Assembly (NCBI GenBank): GCA_020634335.1
Contig: JACKBY010000028.1
Coordinates: 1 to 35,620 of the forward strand
Reading direction: 5' to 3'
From: Promineifilum sp.
GTDB taxonomy: Bacteria > Chloroflexota > Anaerolineae > Promineifilales > Promineifilaceae
DNA length: 35,620 nucleotides
Of this stretch, positions 22,262-29,719 are shown piece by piece. Made by a program: the position numbers and the translations under genes. Each line of letters opens with the position of its first letter. The first letter of the stretch is position 1. A model generated the notes under the pieces. It ran no database searches, was not told the DNA's origin, and was given only the letters and a program-made list of their open reading frames with translations.

Positions 22262-22372
22262 ATGTCGTCATCTCGTAACAGGAACGCCAAACAGTCGTTG
22301 CCGGTCGTGTCGTTTTTCGCCGACGTGCAACAAGGCCACGCTCCCGGACTTGCCCAAGCAACCCGCAAATGA
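22262..22372 (+). pseudogene. 36-codon copy of the N-terminus of the Crp/Fnr gene, now a leader ORF
   Basis: The frame starts MSSSRNRNAKQSLPVVSFFA, matching MPSSRNSNAIQALQIVPFFA of the Crp/Fnr protein encoded at 23331. At DNA level 22252-22323 and 23321-23392 are identical at 61 of 72 positions without gaps, including the Shine-Dalgarno TGGAGGAGCG. Homology fades after ~25 codons. The stop TGA (22370-22372) overlaps the ATG (22369) of the following gene, so translation of this fragment probably feeds that gene. I call it a truncated duplicate that may have been kept as a translated leader. Confidence 0.7.
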
Positions 22373-23088
22373 CTGCCGGCGACGACCTCCTCGCGTACAT
22401 TTTCGGTGACCGCCGGCCGGCCTTCTACCCGTCGTTCGCGGCCGACGTGCGGGCATCGCGCCGCTTCCGCGCCTTCGCCCACGCTTATCGCGACAAGATT
22501 CGGGCCAAGCTGAAGAACGCCGGCGACGACGACGGCGAGCTGGACCTGGCCGCCGAACTGGAAACCGCGGCCTTGCTGCTGCGCGAGGCCCGGTTTGCCG
22601 TCGAATACGAGACGTATGCCGCCGCCAAACAGCGTGGGCCGGACTTCACCGTCACCTACAAAACCCACACACCTTTCAACGTGGAAGTCCGCCGCCTGCG
22701 CCGGCTCGAACCGGATGCGGACGACGCCGAGACGCGCGCCGCCCGGCTGGCAGCCGTCTTGGTCGACAAGGTGGGCCAGATGCCGCCAAGCATCGTCAAT
22801 TTCTTGTGGCTGGTCAACGAAAGTCCCATGACCGAAGCCGATCTGGCGCGCGCAACGGCGGCTTTTGTGCGCGCGGCCGAGCGCAAAGACGACGACTTTT
22901 TCGCCCGCCGTGGCTTTGTCGACACGGCCGGCCTCCTGCGGCAATACCCACGCCTCAGCGGCATTGTGTCGCACGGCCCCCCCGTCGCCGGCCTCTGGCT
23001 AAACCCGGCCGCCCGCCACAAGTCGCTGCCCGACATCGCAACCGCTCTTCGTCGGGCGGCAAGCGAGCCCTCACGGTCAATGCGATAA
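22369..23088 (+). CDS. Unknown 239-residue protein with a possible PD-(D/E)XK-like core
   Basis: It starts MTAGDDLLAYIFGDRRPAFY at an ATG overlapping the crp-like leader stop. The N-terminal ~75 residues are helical and charged. The segment FAVEYETYAAAKQRGPDFTV ends a predicted strand with PDF; after a turn comes FNVEVRRLR. The spacing E ... P-D-F-x-V ... x-V-E-V-x-R resembles the core of PD-(D/E)XK nucleases, where the last motif is usually E-x-K; here it reads E-V-R, so activity is uncertain. The remainder has a helical region and an aromatic HGPPVAGLWLNPAARHK near the end. I do not recognise a named family. Its module is flanked by inverted 93-base repeats. The only Shine-Dalgarno-like signal is that of the leader ORF. 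Confidence 0.65.
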   Translation: MTAGDDLLAYIFGDRRPAFYPSFAADVRASRRFRAFAHAYRDKIRAKLKNAGDDDGELDLAAELETAALLLREARFAVEYETYAAAKQRGPDFTVTYKTHTPFNVEVRRLRRLEPDADDAETRAARLAAVLVDKVGQMPPSIVNFLWLVNESPMTEADLARATAAFVRAAERKDDDFFARRGFVDTAGLLRQYPRLSGIVSHGPPVAGLWLNPAARHKSLPDIATALRRAASEPSRSMR

Positions 23089-23129
23089 CAAACGAGCCCC
23101 TGCCATTCCCCTTAACTCGATGGGCGTTT

Positions 23130-23222
23130 AGGGTTTTTCAGTTGTCGAGGTGTAGCGCCGGATTTTTATCCGGCGGCCGGGAACCGGCCGGGCCGTGGAG
23201 CCGGTTTAGAAACCGGCGCTAC
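23130..23222 (-). repeat. GTAG-headed palindrome doublet, copy 3, inverted, with tail
   Basis: Begins with the reverse complement of the tail (AGGGTTTTTCAGTTGTCGAG), then GTAGCGCCGG at 23152 and ends CCGGCGCTAC at 23222. It is in the opposite orientation to copy 2 and forms the right boundary of the 22093-23222 module, 41 bases after the 239-residue gene. Confidence 0.85.
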
Positions 23223-23269
23223 GGAGGGGGATCGATTTCTGAAAATCCCTGTGGGCGTACCTTCCTTCC

Positions 23270-23297
23270 TTGCCACCCTGACCAAAGCGAGTAAAAT
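23270..23297 (+). promoter_or_regulatory. Promoter of the Crp/Fnr-type gene
   Basis: TTGCCA (23270-23275), 16 bases, TAAAAT (23292-23297), then a leader of roughly 27 bases with the Shine-Dalgarno GGAGGAG before the ATG at 23331. Confidence 0.55.
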
Positions 23298-23330
23298 GAA
23301 AGCGGGATTAGAGGAAAATCTGGAGGAGCG

Positions 23331-24044
23331 ATGCCGTCATCTCGCAACAGCAACGCCATACAGGCCCTGCAGATCGTGCCGTTTTTCGCCGAACTGTCGG
23401 AGGAACACGCCACTGAGTTGTCCAAAAGCCTCGTGCCGCGTCGTTTCGGCACCGGCCAGGTCATTTTTCATCTGGGCGATCCCGGCGGGCTGCTCTACCT
23501 GATCAGCCGCGGCAAGGTCAAGATCAGCCACACCACGCCGGAAGGCCAGGAAGTCGTGCTGGCTATCCTTGGCCCCGGCGATTTCTTCGGTGAGCTGGCT
23601 CTGCTCGACGACGCGCCGCGCTCGGCCACGGCCGAAGCCCTGGAAGCAACCGAGACGTGGACACTCCACCGCGAGGAATTCATCAATTATCTGACGGACA
23701 ACCCCGACTTCGCTCTCCACGTGCTGCAGACGCTGGCCCGCCACATCCGGCGGCTAAATACTCAACTGGCCGACATTTTCTTCCTCGACCTGCCCGGACG
23801 GCTGGCGCGGACGCTGCTGCACCTGGCCGAGCAATACGGCACCTACACCACCGACGGCACGATCATCAACCTGTCGCTGACCCAGACCGACCTGGCCGAG
23901 ATGACCGGCGCGACGCGCGTCAGCGTCAACAAGGCGCTCGGCCGCTTCCGGCGCGCCGGCTGGATACGGGTCGCCGGGCGACAGGTGACCCTGCTCGACC
24001 GCGAGGCGCTGGCCGGGCTGACCGAGGTCTCCAGCGCCGCTTGA
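23331..24044 (+). CDS. Crp/Fnr-family transcriptional regulator
   Basis: 237 residues. The N-terminal cyclic-nucleotide-type beta barrel is complete: FGTGQVIFHLGDPGGLLYLI, GKVKI, and a phosphate-binding-cassette-like GDFFGELALLDDAPRSATAE (~83-102), with R-S-A as in cAMP-binding members. A long dimerisation helix follows (NPDFALHVLQTLARHIRRLN). The C-terminal winged helix has LSLTQTDLAEMTGATRVSVN and KALGRFRRAGWI. The N-terminus lacks the cysteines of FNR iron-sulfur proteins, so ligand binding at the barrel is the more likely mode of control. The ligand is not certain. Its promoter, Shine-Dalgarno and first ~21 codons have a degenerate copy 1.07 kb upstream. Confidence 0.92.
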   Translation: MPSSRNSNAIQALQIVPFFAELSEEHATELSKSLVPRRFGTGQVIFHLGDPGGLLYLISRGKVKISHTTPEGQEVVLAILGPGDFFGELALLDDAPRSATAEALEATETWTLHREEFINYLTDNPDFALHVLQTLARHIRRLNTQLADIFFLDLPGRLARTLLHLAEQYGTYTTDGTIINLSLTQTDLAEMTGATRVSVNKALGRFRRAGWIRVAGRQVTLLDREALAGLTEVSSAA

Positions 24045-24291
24045 GGGGAGTGAGAATCAATAACGGATAGGGCACAAACAGTTCGGATGAAACGGGAGGA
24101 AATCACTCGATCCGTTTGCTCCTATTCATCTGTATGCGATCCGTGTGAAATTACCGATCTCCAAAAGTGCCTGTCTACGAACATCTCCCCGTCGGACCCA
24201 TGAGAAATACACCGGAACATTACGCCGATGGGGCGCAAATCGTGTATAAACACGAGATTATTTTTATCGAGACGACTCCAGTCATAATCGT

Positions 24292-27200
24292 ATGAGTGTT
24301 ATCGACCACGACAATCCGATCCCGGACGAGCCGGAAGTCGCCCCCCCCCACCCCGCTGCTTCCGGCCGCCGGTGGGGGAACGCGGCCGTCCTGTTGTTGC
24401 TGGCCGTTTTGGTGCTGGCCGCCTGGCTGCGCCTGACAGGCATCAACTGGGACAGCGACACCCACCTGCACCCCGACGAGCGCTTCCTGACGATGGTCGC
24501 CAGCGGTATCAGCAGTGTCGACAACCCGCTCGACTACTTCCGCACCTCGATCTCGACGCTCAACCCCTACAATTTTGGCTTCGACCTGTTCGTTTACGGC
24601 AACTTCCCTATGACCGTGACGCGCTACGCGGCCGAGTGGGCCGCCCGTCTGTGTGACGCGGGCACGGCCCCGACCGACTGGTGCGGCCATGCCTACAGCA
24701 GCTACGACGGCGTGCAGCTCGTCGGCCGCTTCCTGTCGGCTCTGGTCGATCTGTTGTCGATCCTGTTCACCTTTCTCATCGGCCGCCGCCTCTACGGCCG
24801 CTGGGCCGGGTTGATCGCCGCCGCGCTGCTGGCCTTCGCCGTCATGCCCATCCAGCAGTCCCACTTTTTCACCATGGACAACTGGGCCACCATGTTCACG
24901 ACCGTGGCCCTCTATGCCGCTGTGCGCGCCGCCACGCTGGGCGACCCGCAGCCCCGCTTCCGCTGGCGCTGGTGGGTCGTGTTCGGGTTGGCTCTGGGCC
25001 TGGCCGCCGCCTCGCGCATCAACATGGCCCCGTTGGCGCTGGTGATCAACGTCAGCGCGGTCATTCTGATCGCGCGCGTCAGGGACGCGGGGGAGAAAGG
25101 CAGCAGGGGAGCAGGGGAGAAAGCGGATACCACGGACTCTCTGAACTCGTATCTCGTATCTCGTATCTCGTATCTCGCCGTCCTCGGCATCGCCCTGGCC
25201 GCCTTCGCCTCCATCCTCACCTTCCGCGTGGCCCAACCCTATGCCTTCATGGACGCGCAGATGGCGCGCGAGACGGCTCTGGCCGAGACGGGGGTGGCCC
25301 CGGGGTCGCTGGAGGTGGCCGTCAAGTCGATCATCGGCCTCAACCCGCAATTCCTGTCGAATATGGCCGAAATTCAGCGGCTGCAAGCGCCGGAAGCCCT
25401 CTTCCCGCCGGCCATCCAGTGGGTTGACCGCCCGGCCATTCTCTTCCCCCTCAGCAACATGATCCTGTGGGGCATGGGGCTGACCGCCGGACTGTTCGCC
25501 TGGTTTGCCGTGTTCTGGGCCCTTTGGCGAATGGTAACGACAAAAACCACGACAAATACGAGATACGAGATACGAGATACAAGTGAAGAGTCGCGTTCTT
25601 CACTCGTATCTCGTGTCTCGTATCTCGTCCCTCGTGAGTGGATGCTCCACGCCATTCCCGTCTTCTGGACACTGACTTACTTCCTCTATATGGGCACGCG
25701 CTGGGTCAAGTCGGTGCGCTACTTCCTGCCGCTCTACCCGGCGCTGTTCGTGCTGGCGGGCTGGGCCATTGTCTGTTTGTGGCGCAAGGCAAGGGCGAAT
25801 GACGAATTACGAGTGACGAATGGCGAACGTTCTTCGCTCTTCACGCGGCACTCATCACTCGTCACGGCTTTGGCCGCGCTCATCATCGTGCCCAGCTTCC
25901 TGTGGGCCATCACCTACACGCGCATCTATCGCCAGCCGATGACTCGCGTCGCCGCCTCGGCCTGGATCTACGACAACGTGCCCAGCGGGGCGACGTTGCT
26001 CTACGACACGGCCGGCGGAACCACGGCCGAGTTGCATCTGCCGCTCAAGGGGATGCTATTTGAGGATCAGGGCGTGCCGCTCTACCTCGACTTCAGCCTG
26101 CCGGAGGACGGCGTCATCCGCGCCGTGCGCTTCAACTACCTGAGCGACCCCGATTTCGACGTGGAAGGCGCGGCCGATGATGCCGAGACCCTCCGCGTCC
26201 GGCTCAACGAGGACGAGCCAGTGGAGCAGCCGCTGGCGCTGGACGGCGAGCGGCGGGCGGTCATCGTCGATCTGCCGCCCACGCCCACGCCCGCCGGGCA
26301 GCCCATGCGCCTGACGGTCGAGGGCGGGCCGGGCGGCCCCATCCGCGCCGGAACGAGCCTGATGGTCAACGAGCACTGGGACGACATCCTGCCCGTGGGG
26401 ATGGACGGCCGCAATCCCTACGGCAGCTACTACACCGAAGTGACCGGCGGCCAACGGCCCGTCACCAATCCCGACAGCCCGGAAAAGCGCCAGGAGATGC
26501 TCGCCTGGCTCGACGAAGCCGACTACGTTCTGATCAGCAGCCAGCGCGCCTTGTGGAACCTGCCGCGTATGCCGCAGACCTACCCGCTGATGATGAAATA
26601 TTACGAGTCGCTGTTCGACGGCTCGCTGGGCTTTGAACTGGTAAGCCAGTTCCACGAGGACACCCGCCTCGGCCCGCTCACCATCAGCGACACCTCGGCG
26701 CAGATCGGCTGGGGCCGGCCCCCGGACATCGGCTGGCCGCCGCCCAGCGAGCTGGCGGCTGAAGAGGCTTTCAGCGTCTACGATCACCCGCCGGTGTGGA
26801 TCTTCCGCAAGACCGATGCCTATGACGCCGACCGCGCGCGGGCGCTGCTGGAGCAGGTCGACCTGAGCAACGTGATCGTCCAGAATCCGCTGGAGGCGAC
26901 CCAGGCCAAGGACGGTCTGATGCTGAGCGAATACGAGCGGTCGTTACAGGAGTCGGGCGGGACCTATACCGACGTGTTCGACATCGACGGCCTGCTGTCG
27001 CGCACCCCGTGGCTGGCGGCCGTCGTCTGGATGCTGGCGCTGGTGCTGCTGGGTTGGGCCGCCTTTCCACTGGCCTTCATCGCCCTGCGCGGCCTGCCCG
27101 ACCGCGGCTACGCCTTGTCGCGGGTGCTGGCCCTGCTGATCGTCTCCTACGTACCCTGGCTGACGGCCAGCATCAAGTTCATGCCCTTCTCGCGCGGGAT

Positions 27201-29538
27201 GATCGCCCTGACGCTGGGCCTGCTGGTGCTGTTGAGCGCAGTGATCTTCATTCGGCGGCGGGCGGAGATGACCGCCTTCCTGCGCGAGCGCATCGGCTAT
27301 GTCGTGCTGATCGAACTGCTGGGCGTGGGCCTGTTCCTGCTCATGGTGGGCATCCGGCTGGGCAATCCCGACGTGTGGGACGTGATCTGGGGCGGCGAAA
27401 AGCCGATGGATTTGTCCTACTTCACGGCCGTGATGCGCTCCACCGTGTTCCCGCCCTACGACCCCTGGCACGCCGGGGGCTACATCAACTACTACTATTA
27501 CGGCTTCGTCTTCGTCGGCGCGCTGACCAAGCTGCTGGGCATTGTTCCGGCGGTGGCCTACAATCTGGTGTTGCCGATGCTGTTCAGCATGACGGGTCTG
27601 GGGGTGTTCAGCATTGCCTGGAATCTGGTGACATCCCTGGAAACCGGCTTCTTCCGGAAAAAACCGGTTTCCAGCCCCTCTCTCCAGCCTGCGCCACAGT
27701 TCGCGAGCTGGGTAGCTCGCGCTACGGCTGAACTCCGCTCGCGGGCGGCCGTTGCCGGGTTCATCGCCGTCGCCCTGGCCCTGCTGCTGGGCAATCTGGC
27801 CCAGGTGACGGTCATCGGCAACGCCTGGTATCAATCCGGCTCGGAATCGCTGGATGCGCTGCCCGTGATCGGCCACGCCGCGCGCACGCTCGACGGCGGC
27901 CTCAAGCTGCTGGGCGGCAAACCGGCCCCGGTCTATCCCGGCGACTGGTTCTGGCTGGCCACGCGCAGCATCAACTATGAACCGGGTGAAGTACAACCCA
28001 TTACCGAGTTTCCCTACTTCACCTTTCTCTACGGCGACCTCCACGCGCACATGATCAGTATGCCGCTGCAAATGCTGGCTCTGGCCTGGGCGGTGGGGGT
28101 AGTTTTGGCGACAGAAAAACGACGAAACAAGCGATCAGAGACGAGATACGAGCTACGAGATGCGAGTGGAGAACGCTCTGAACTCGTATCTCGTATCTCG
28201 TATCTCGTATCTTTCCTGGTCGGCGCTCTGGCAATTGGTGTGCTGCGGCCGACCAACACCTGGGACTGGCCGACATATCTGCTGCTGGGGGCGCTGGCCG
28301 TGGGCTACTACGTGCTGCGGGGCGACGGTTTCTCGTGGCGGGCGGCGGCCAGGGCGGGAATCCTCGCCCTGGGGCTGGTTGGCCTGTCGTCGCTGCTCTT
28401 CCTGCCCTTCACCCACAACTATGGCTCGGCTTATTCGTCGGCCTCGCTCTGGCCCGGCTCCTACACCCGCGCCGGGAACTACTTACTCATCCACGGCCTG
28501 TTCCTCTTCTTCATTGTCACCCATCTGGCCCGCGAGCTGCGCGACTGGACGGCGTCGTGGACCGAGGCGGGCAAGCGCCGGCTGGAGCCGCATGGCTGGC
28601 TGGTCATCATGGCCCTGGTGCTGTTTCTGGCGGCGACGGTTTTGTTGCTGCTGCGTGGCTACTACGTCGCCCCCATCGCCCTGCCGCTGCTGACGACCGC
28701 CGGGCTGTTGGCCCTGCGGCCCAACTTGCCCGCGGCGCGGCGGGTCGTCCTGGCCCTCATGGCCGCCGGGCTGGGCCTGACGCTGGTGGTGGAGATCGTC
28801 GTCCTCGACGGCGACGTCGGCCGCATGAACACCGTGTTCAAGTTCTATTTGCAGGTCTGGCTGATGCTCAGCGTCGCCTGTGGCGTGGCCGCGGTGTGGG
28901 CCTGGCCGTCGATCCGCGGCGCGCGACTGCGGCCGGCATGGACGGCGGCCCTGGGCGTGCTGGTCTTTCTGGCCCTGCTCTACCCGCTGACGGCCACGCC
29001 CGCCAAGTGGAAAGTGCGCATGAACCACGACGCGCCCAACACGCTCGACGGCGAGGCGTTTCTGGATTACGTCGATTACGGTGACACTGATTACGCCGGC
29101 AACGGCATCACCATCCGCCCGGCCGACGACCTGGGGGCCATCGACTGGCTACGGCGCAATGTCGCCGGCACGCCGGCCATTATGGAGGCCCACGGCGGCA
29201 ACCCCTACCGCTCCATCGCCGCGCGCATTGCCATGTACACGGGACTGCCCAACGTCATCGGCTGGGACTGGCACCAGCGCCAGCAGCGGGCCGTGACGAC
29301 GGGCACGGATGTGACGAATCGCATTGACGACGCGAACAATTTCTATAACACGCTTGACCCGGCCGTGGCGCGGAACATCCTTGCCAGGTACGGCGTCGAA
29401 TATATCGTCATCGGCTCGCTGGAGAACGCTTACTATTGGCCCGAAGGCTTGGCCAAGTTTGACCAGATGATCGCCGACGGCACATTGACCGAGGTCTACC
29501 GCGACGCGACGGCGCGGGTGCTGCGCGTGGCTCAGTAA
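24292..29538 (+). CDS. Giant fusion: GT-C (ArnT/PMT-like) glycosyltransferase plus DUF2298 (YYY) membrane protein
   Basis: 1748 residues. The first ~550 residues are a GT-C type transferase: a first membrane helix, then LTGINWDSDTHLHPDERFLT with the acidic loop expected after helix 1, and FAVMPIQQSHFFTMDNWATM. Residues ~560-880 form a soluble, probably extracytoplasmic domain. From ~905 on it is a DUF2298/Chlor_Arch_YYY protein: LRGLPDRGYALSRVL, GGEKPMDLSYF, GGYINYYYYGF, GDLHAHMISMPLQM, PTNTWDWPTYLL, RMNTVFKFYLQVWLM and GLPNVIGWDWHQRQQR. Such proteins are thought to act with lipid-linked sugars; the exact reaction is unknown. At least five in-frame insertions of repeat DNA lie in loops (residues ~265-296, 420-448, 502-525, 1116-1146, 1284-1307). 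A TATAAA at 24245-24250 may be the -10; no Shine-Dalgarno is visible. Confidence 0.85.
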   Translation: MSVIDHDNPIPDEPEVAPPHPAASGRRWGNAAVLLLLAVLVLAAWLRLTGINWDSDTHLHPDERFLTMVASGISSVDNPLDYFRTSISTLNPYNFGFDLFVYGNFPMTVTRYAAEWAARLCDAGTAPTDWCGHAYSSYDGVQLVGRFLSALVDLLSILFTFLIGRRLYGRWAGLIAAALLAFAVMPIQQSHFFTMDNWATMFTTVALYAAVRAATLGDPQPRFRWRWWVVFGLALGLAAASRINMAPLALVINVSAVILIARVRDAGEKGSRGAGEKADTTDSLNSYLVSRISYLAVLGIALAAFASILTFRVAQPYAFMDAQMARETALAETGVAPGSLEVAVKSIIGLNPQFLSNMAEIQRLQAPEALFPPAIQWVDRPAILFPLSNMILWGMGLTAGLFAWFAVFWALWRMVTTKTTTNTRYEIRDTSEESRSSLVSRVSYLVPREWMLHAIPVFWTLTYFLYMGTRWVKSVRYFLPLYPALFVLAGWAIVCLWRKARANDELRVTNGERSSLFTRHSSLVTALAALIIVPSFLWAITYTRIYRQPMTRVAASAWIYDNVPSGATLLYDTAGGTTAELHLPLKGMLFEDQGVPLYLDFSLPEDGVIRAVRFNYLSDPDFDVEGAADDAETLRVRLNEDEPVEQPLALDGERRAVIVDLPPTPTPAGQPMRLTVEGGPGGPIRAGTSLMVNEHWDDILPVGMDGRNPYGSYYTEVTGGQRPVTNPDSPEKRQEMLAWLDEADYVLISSQRALWNLPRMPQTYPLMMKYYESLFDGSLGFELVSQFHEDTRLGPLTISDTSAQIGWGRPPDIGWPPPSELAAEEAFSVYDHPPVWIFRKTDAYDADRARALLEQVDLSNVIVQNPLEATQAKDGLMLSEYERSLQESGGTYTDVFDIDGLLSRTPWLAAVVWMLALVLLGWAAFPLAFIALRGLPDRGYALSRVLALLIVSYVPWLTASIKFMPFSRGMIALTLGLLVLLSAVIFIRRRAEMTAFLRERIGYVVLIELLGVGLFLLMVGIRLGNPDVWDVIWGGEKPMDLSYFTAVMRSTVFPPYDPWHAGGYINYYYYGFVFVGALTKLLGIVPAVAYNLVLPMLFSMTGLGVFSIAWNLVTSLETGFFRKKPVSSPSLQPAPQFASWVARATAELRSRAAVAGFIAVALALLLGNLAQVTVIGNAWYQSGSESLDALPVIGHAARTLDGGLKLLGGKPAPVYPGDWFWLATRSINYEPGEVQPITEFPYFTFLYGDLHAHMISMPLQMLALAWAVGVVLATEKRRNKRSETRYELRDASGERSELVSRISYLVSFLVGALAIGVLRPTNTWDWPTYLLLGALAVGYYVLRGDGFSWRAAARAGILALGLVGLSSLLFLPFTHNYGSAYSSASLWPGSYTRAGNYLLIHGLFLFFIVTHLARELRDWTASWTEAGKRRLEPHGWLVIMALVLFLAATVLLLLRGYYVAPIALPLLTTAGLLALRPNLPAARRVVLALMAAGLGLTLVVEIVVLDGDVGRMNTVFKFYLQVWLMLSVACGVAAVWAWPSIRGARLRPAWTAALGVLVFLALLYPLTATPAKWKVRMNHDAPNTLDGEAFLDYVDYGDTDYAGNGITIRPADDLGAIDWLRRNVAGTPAIMEAHGGNPYRSIAARIAMYTGLPNVIGWDWHQRQQRAVTTGTDVTNRIDDANNFYNTLDPAVARNILARYGVEYIVIGSLENAYYWPEGLAKFDQMIADGTLTEVYRDATARVLRVAQ
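25086..25178 (+). repeat. In-frame repeat insertion 1 in the giant gene (G-rich arm plus ATCTCGT array)
   Basis: A G-rich stretch with AGCAGGGGAGCAGGGGAGA (25101-25120) is followed by an ATCTCGT heptamer array (25145-25177). Encodes GEKGSRGAGEKADTTDS and then LNSYLVSRISYL, between two membrane helices. The array is read in a different frame from the matching array at 28193-28212. Confidence 0.75.
25549..25635 (+). repeat. In-frame ACGAGAT heptamer palindrome, insertion 2
   Basis: ACGAGAT units at 25558-25580 face ATCTCGT units at 25602-25628 across a 21-base spacer. Encodes TNTRYEIRDTSEESRSSLVS and then RVSYLVPR, between two membrane helices of the glycosyltransferase part. Confidence 0.85.
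25797..25865 (+). repeat. In-frame ACGAATT/ACGAGTG heptamer palindrome, insertion 3
   Basis: GAATGACGAATTACGAGTGA (from 25797) faces CACTCATCACTCGTCAC (25849-25865). Encodes NDELRVTNGERSSLFTRHSS in a loop between helices. The left arm is read in the only one of its three frames that lacks TGA. Confidence 0.85.
27637..27726 (+). repeat. In-frame double insertion 4: GGAAACCGG palindrome plus GCGAGCT half-doublet
   Basis: 27637-27674 is CTGGAAACCGG ... CCGGTTTCCAG, the inverted relative of 9063-9100, encoding LETGFFRKKPVS. Then 27691-27726 (GCGCCACAG, GCGAGCT/AGCTCGC stem, GCGCTAC) is half of a GTRG-type doublet, encoding APQFASWVARAT. Both lie in one loop after FSIAWNLVTS. Confidence 0.85.
28141..28212 (+). 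repeat. In-frame ACGAGAT heptamer palindrome, insertion 5
   Basis: ACGAGAT, ACGAGCT, ACGAGAT (28141-28161) face about four ATCTCGT units (28193-28212 and on). Encodes TRYELRDASGERSELVSRIS and YLVS, in the loop preceding the conserved PTNTWDW motif. Confidence 0.85.
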
Positions 29539-29719
29539 AGCCGTGGGCAGCCGGACAATGAATCTGAAGTAATAGTGAAATCATGACGATTGTGCAGAAA
29601 CCGGCGACCTTTCAATGGGACGATAATGGGACGATGATGCAGGGGCGAACGTCCTCTGTTTATCCGCCGGCGAACCGCGCTCGCACGCTATCGGCACCGG
29701 CGACGGCCGCATCACAAGC

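Noticed and set aside
24045..24291. Gene or strong terminator in the gap between crp and the giant gene
   Set aside because: Only an imperfect hairpin around 24080-24135 and a weak TATAAA at 24245 are visible; no coding frame with family features.
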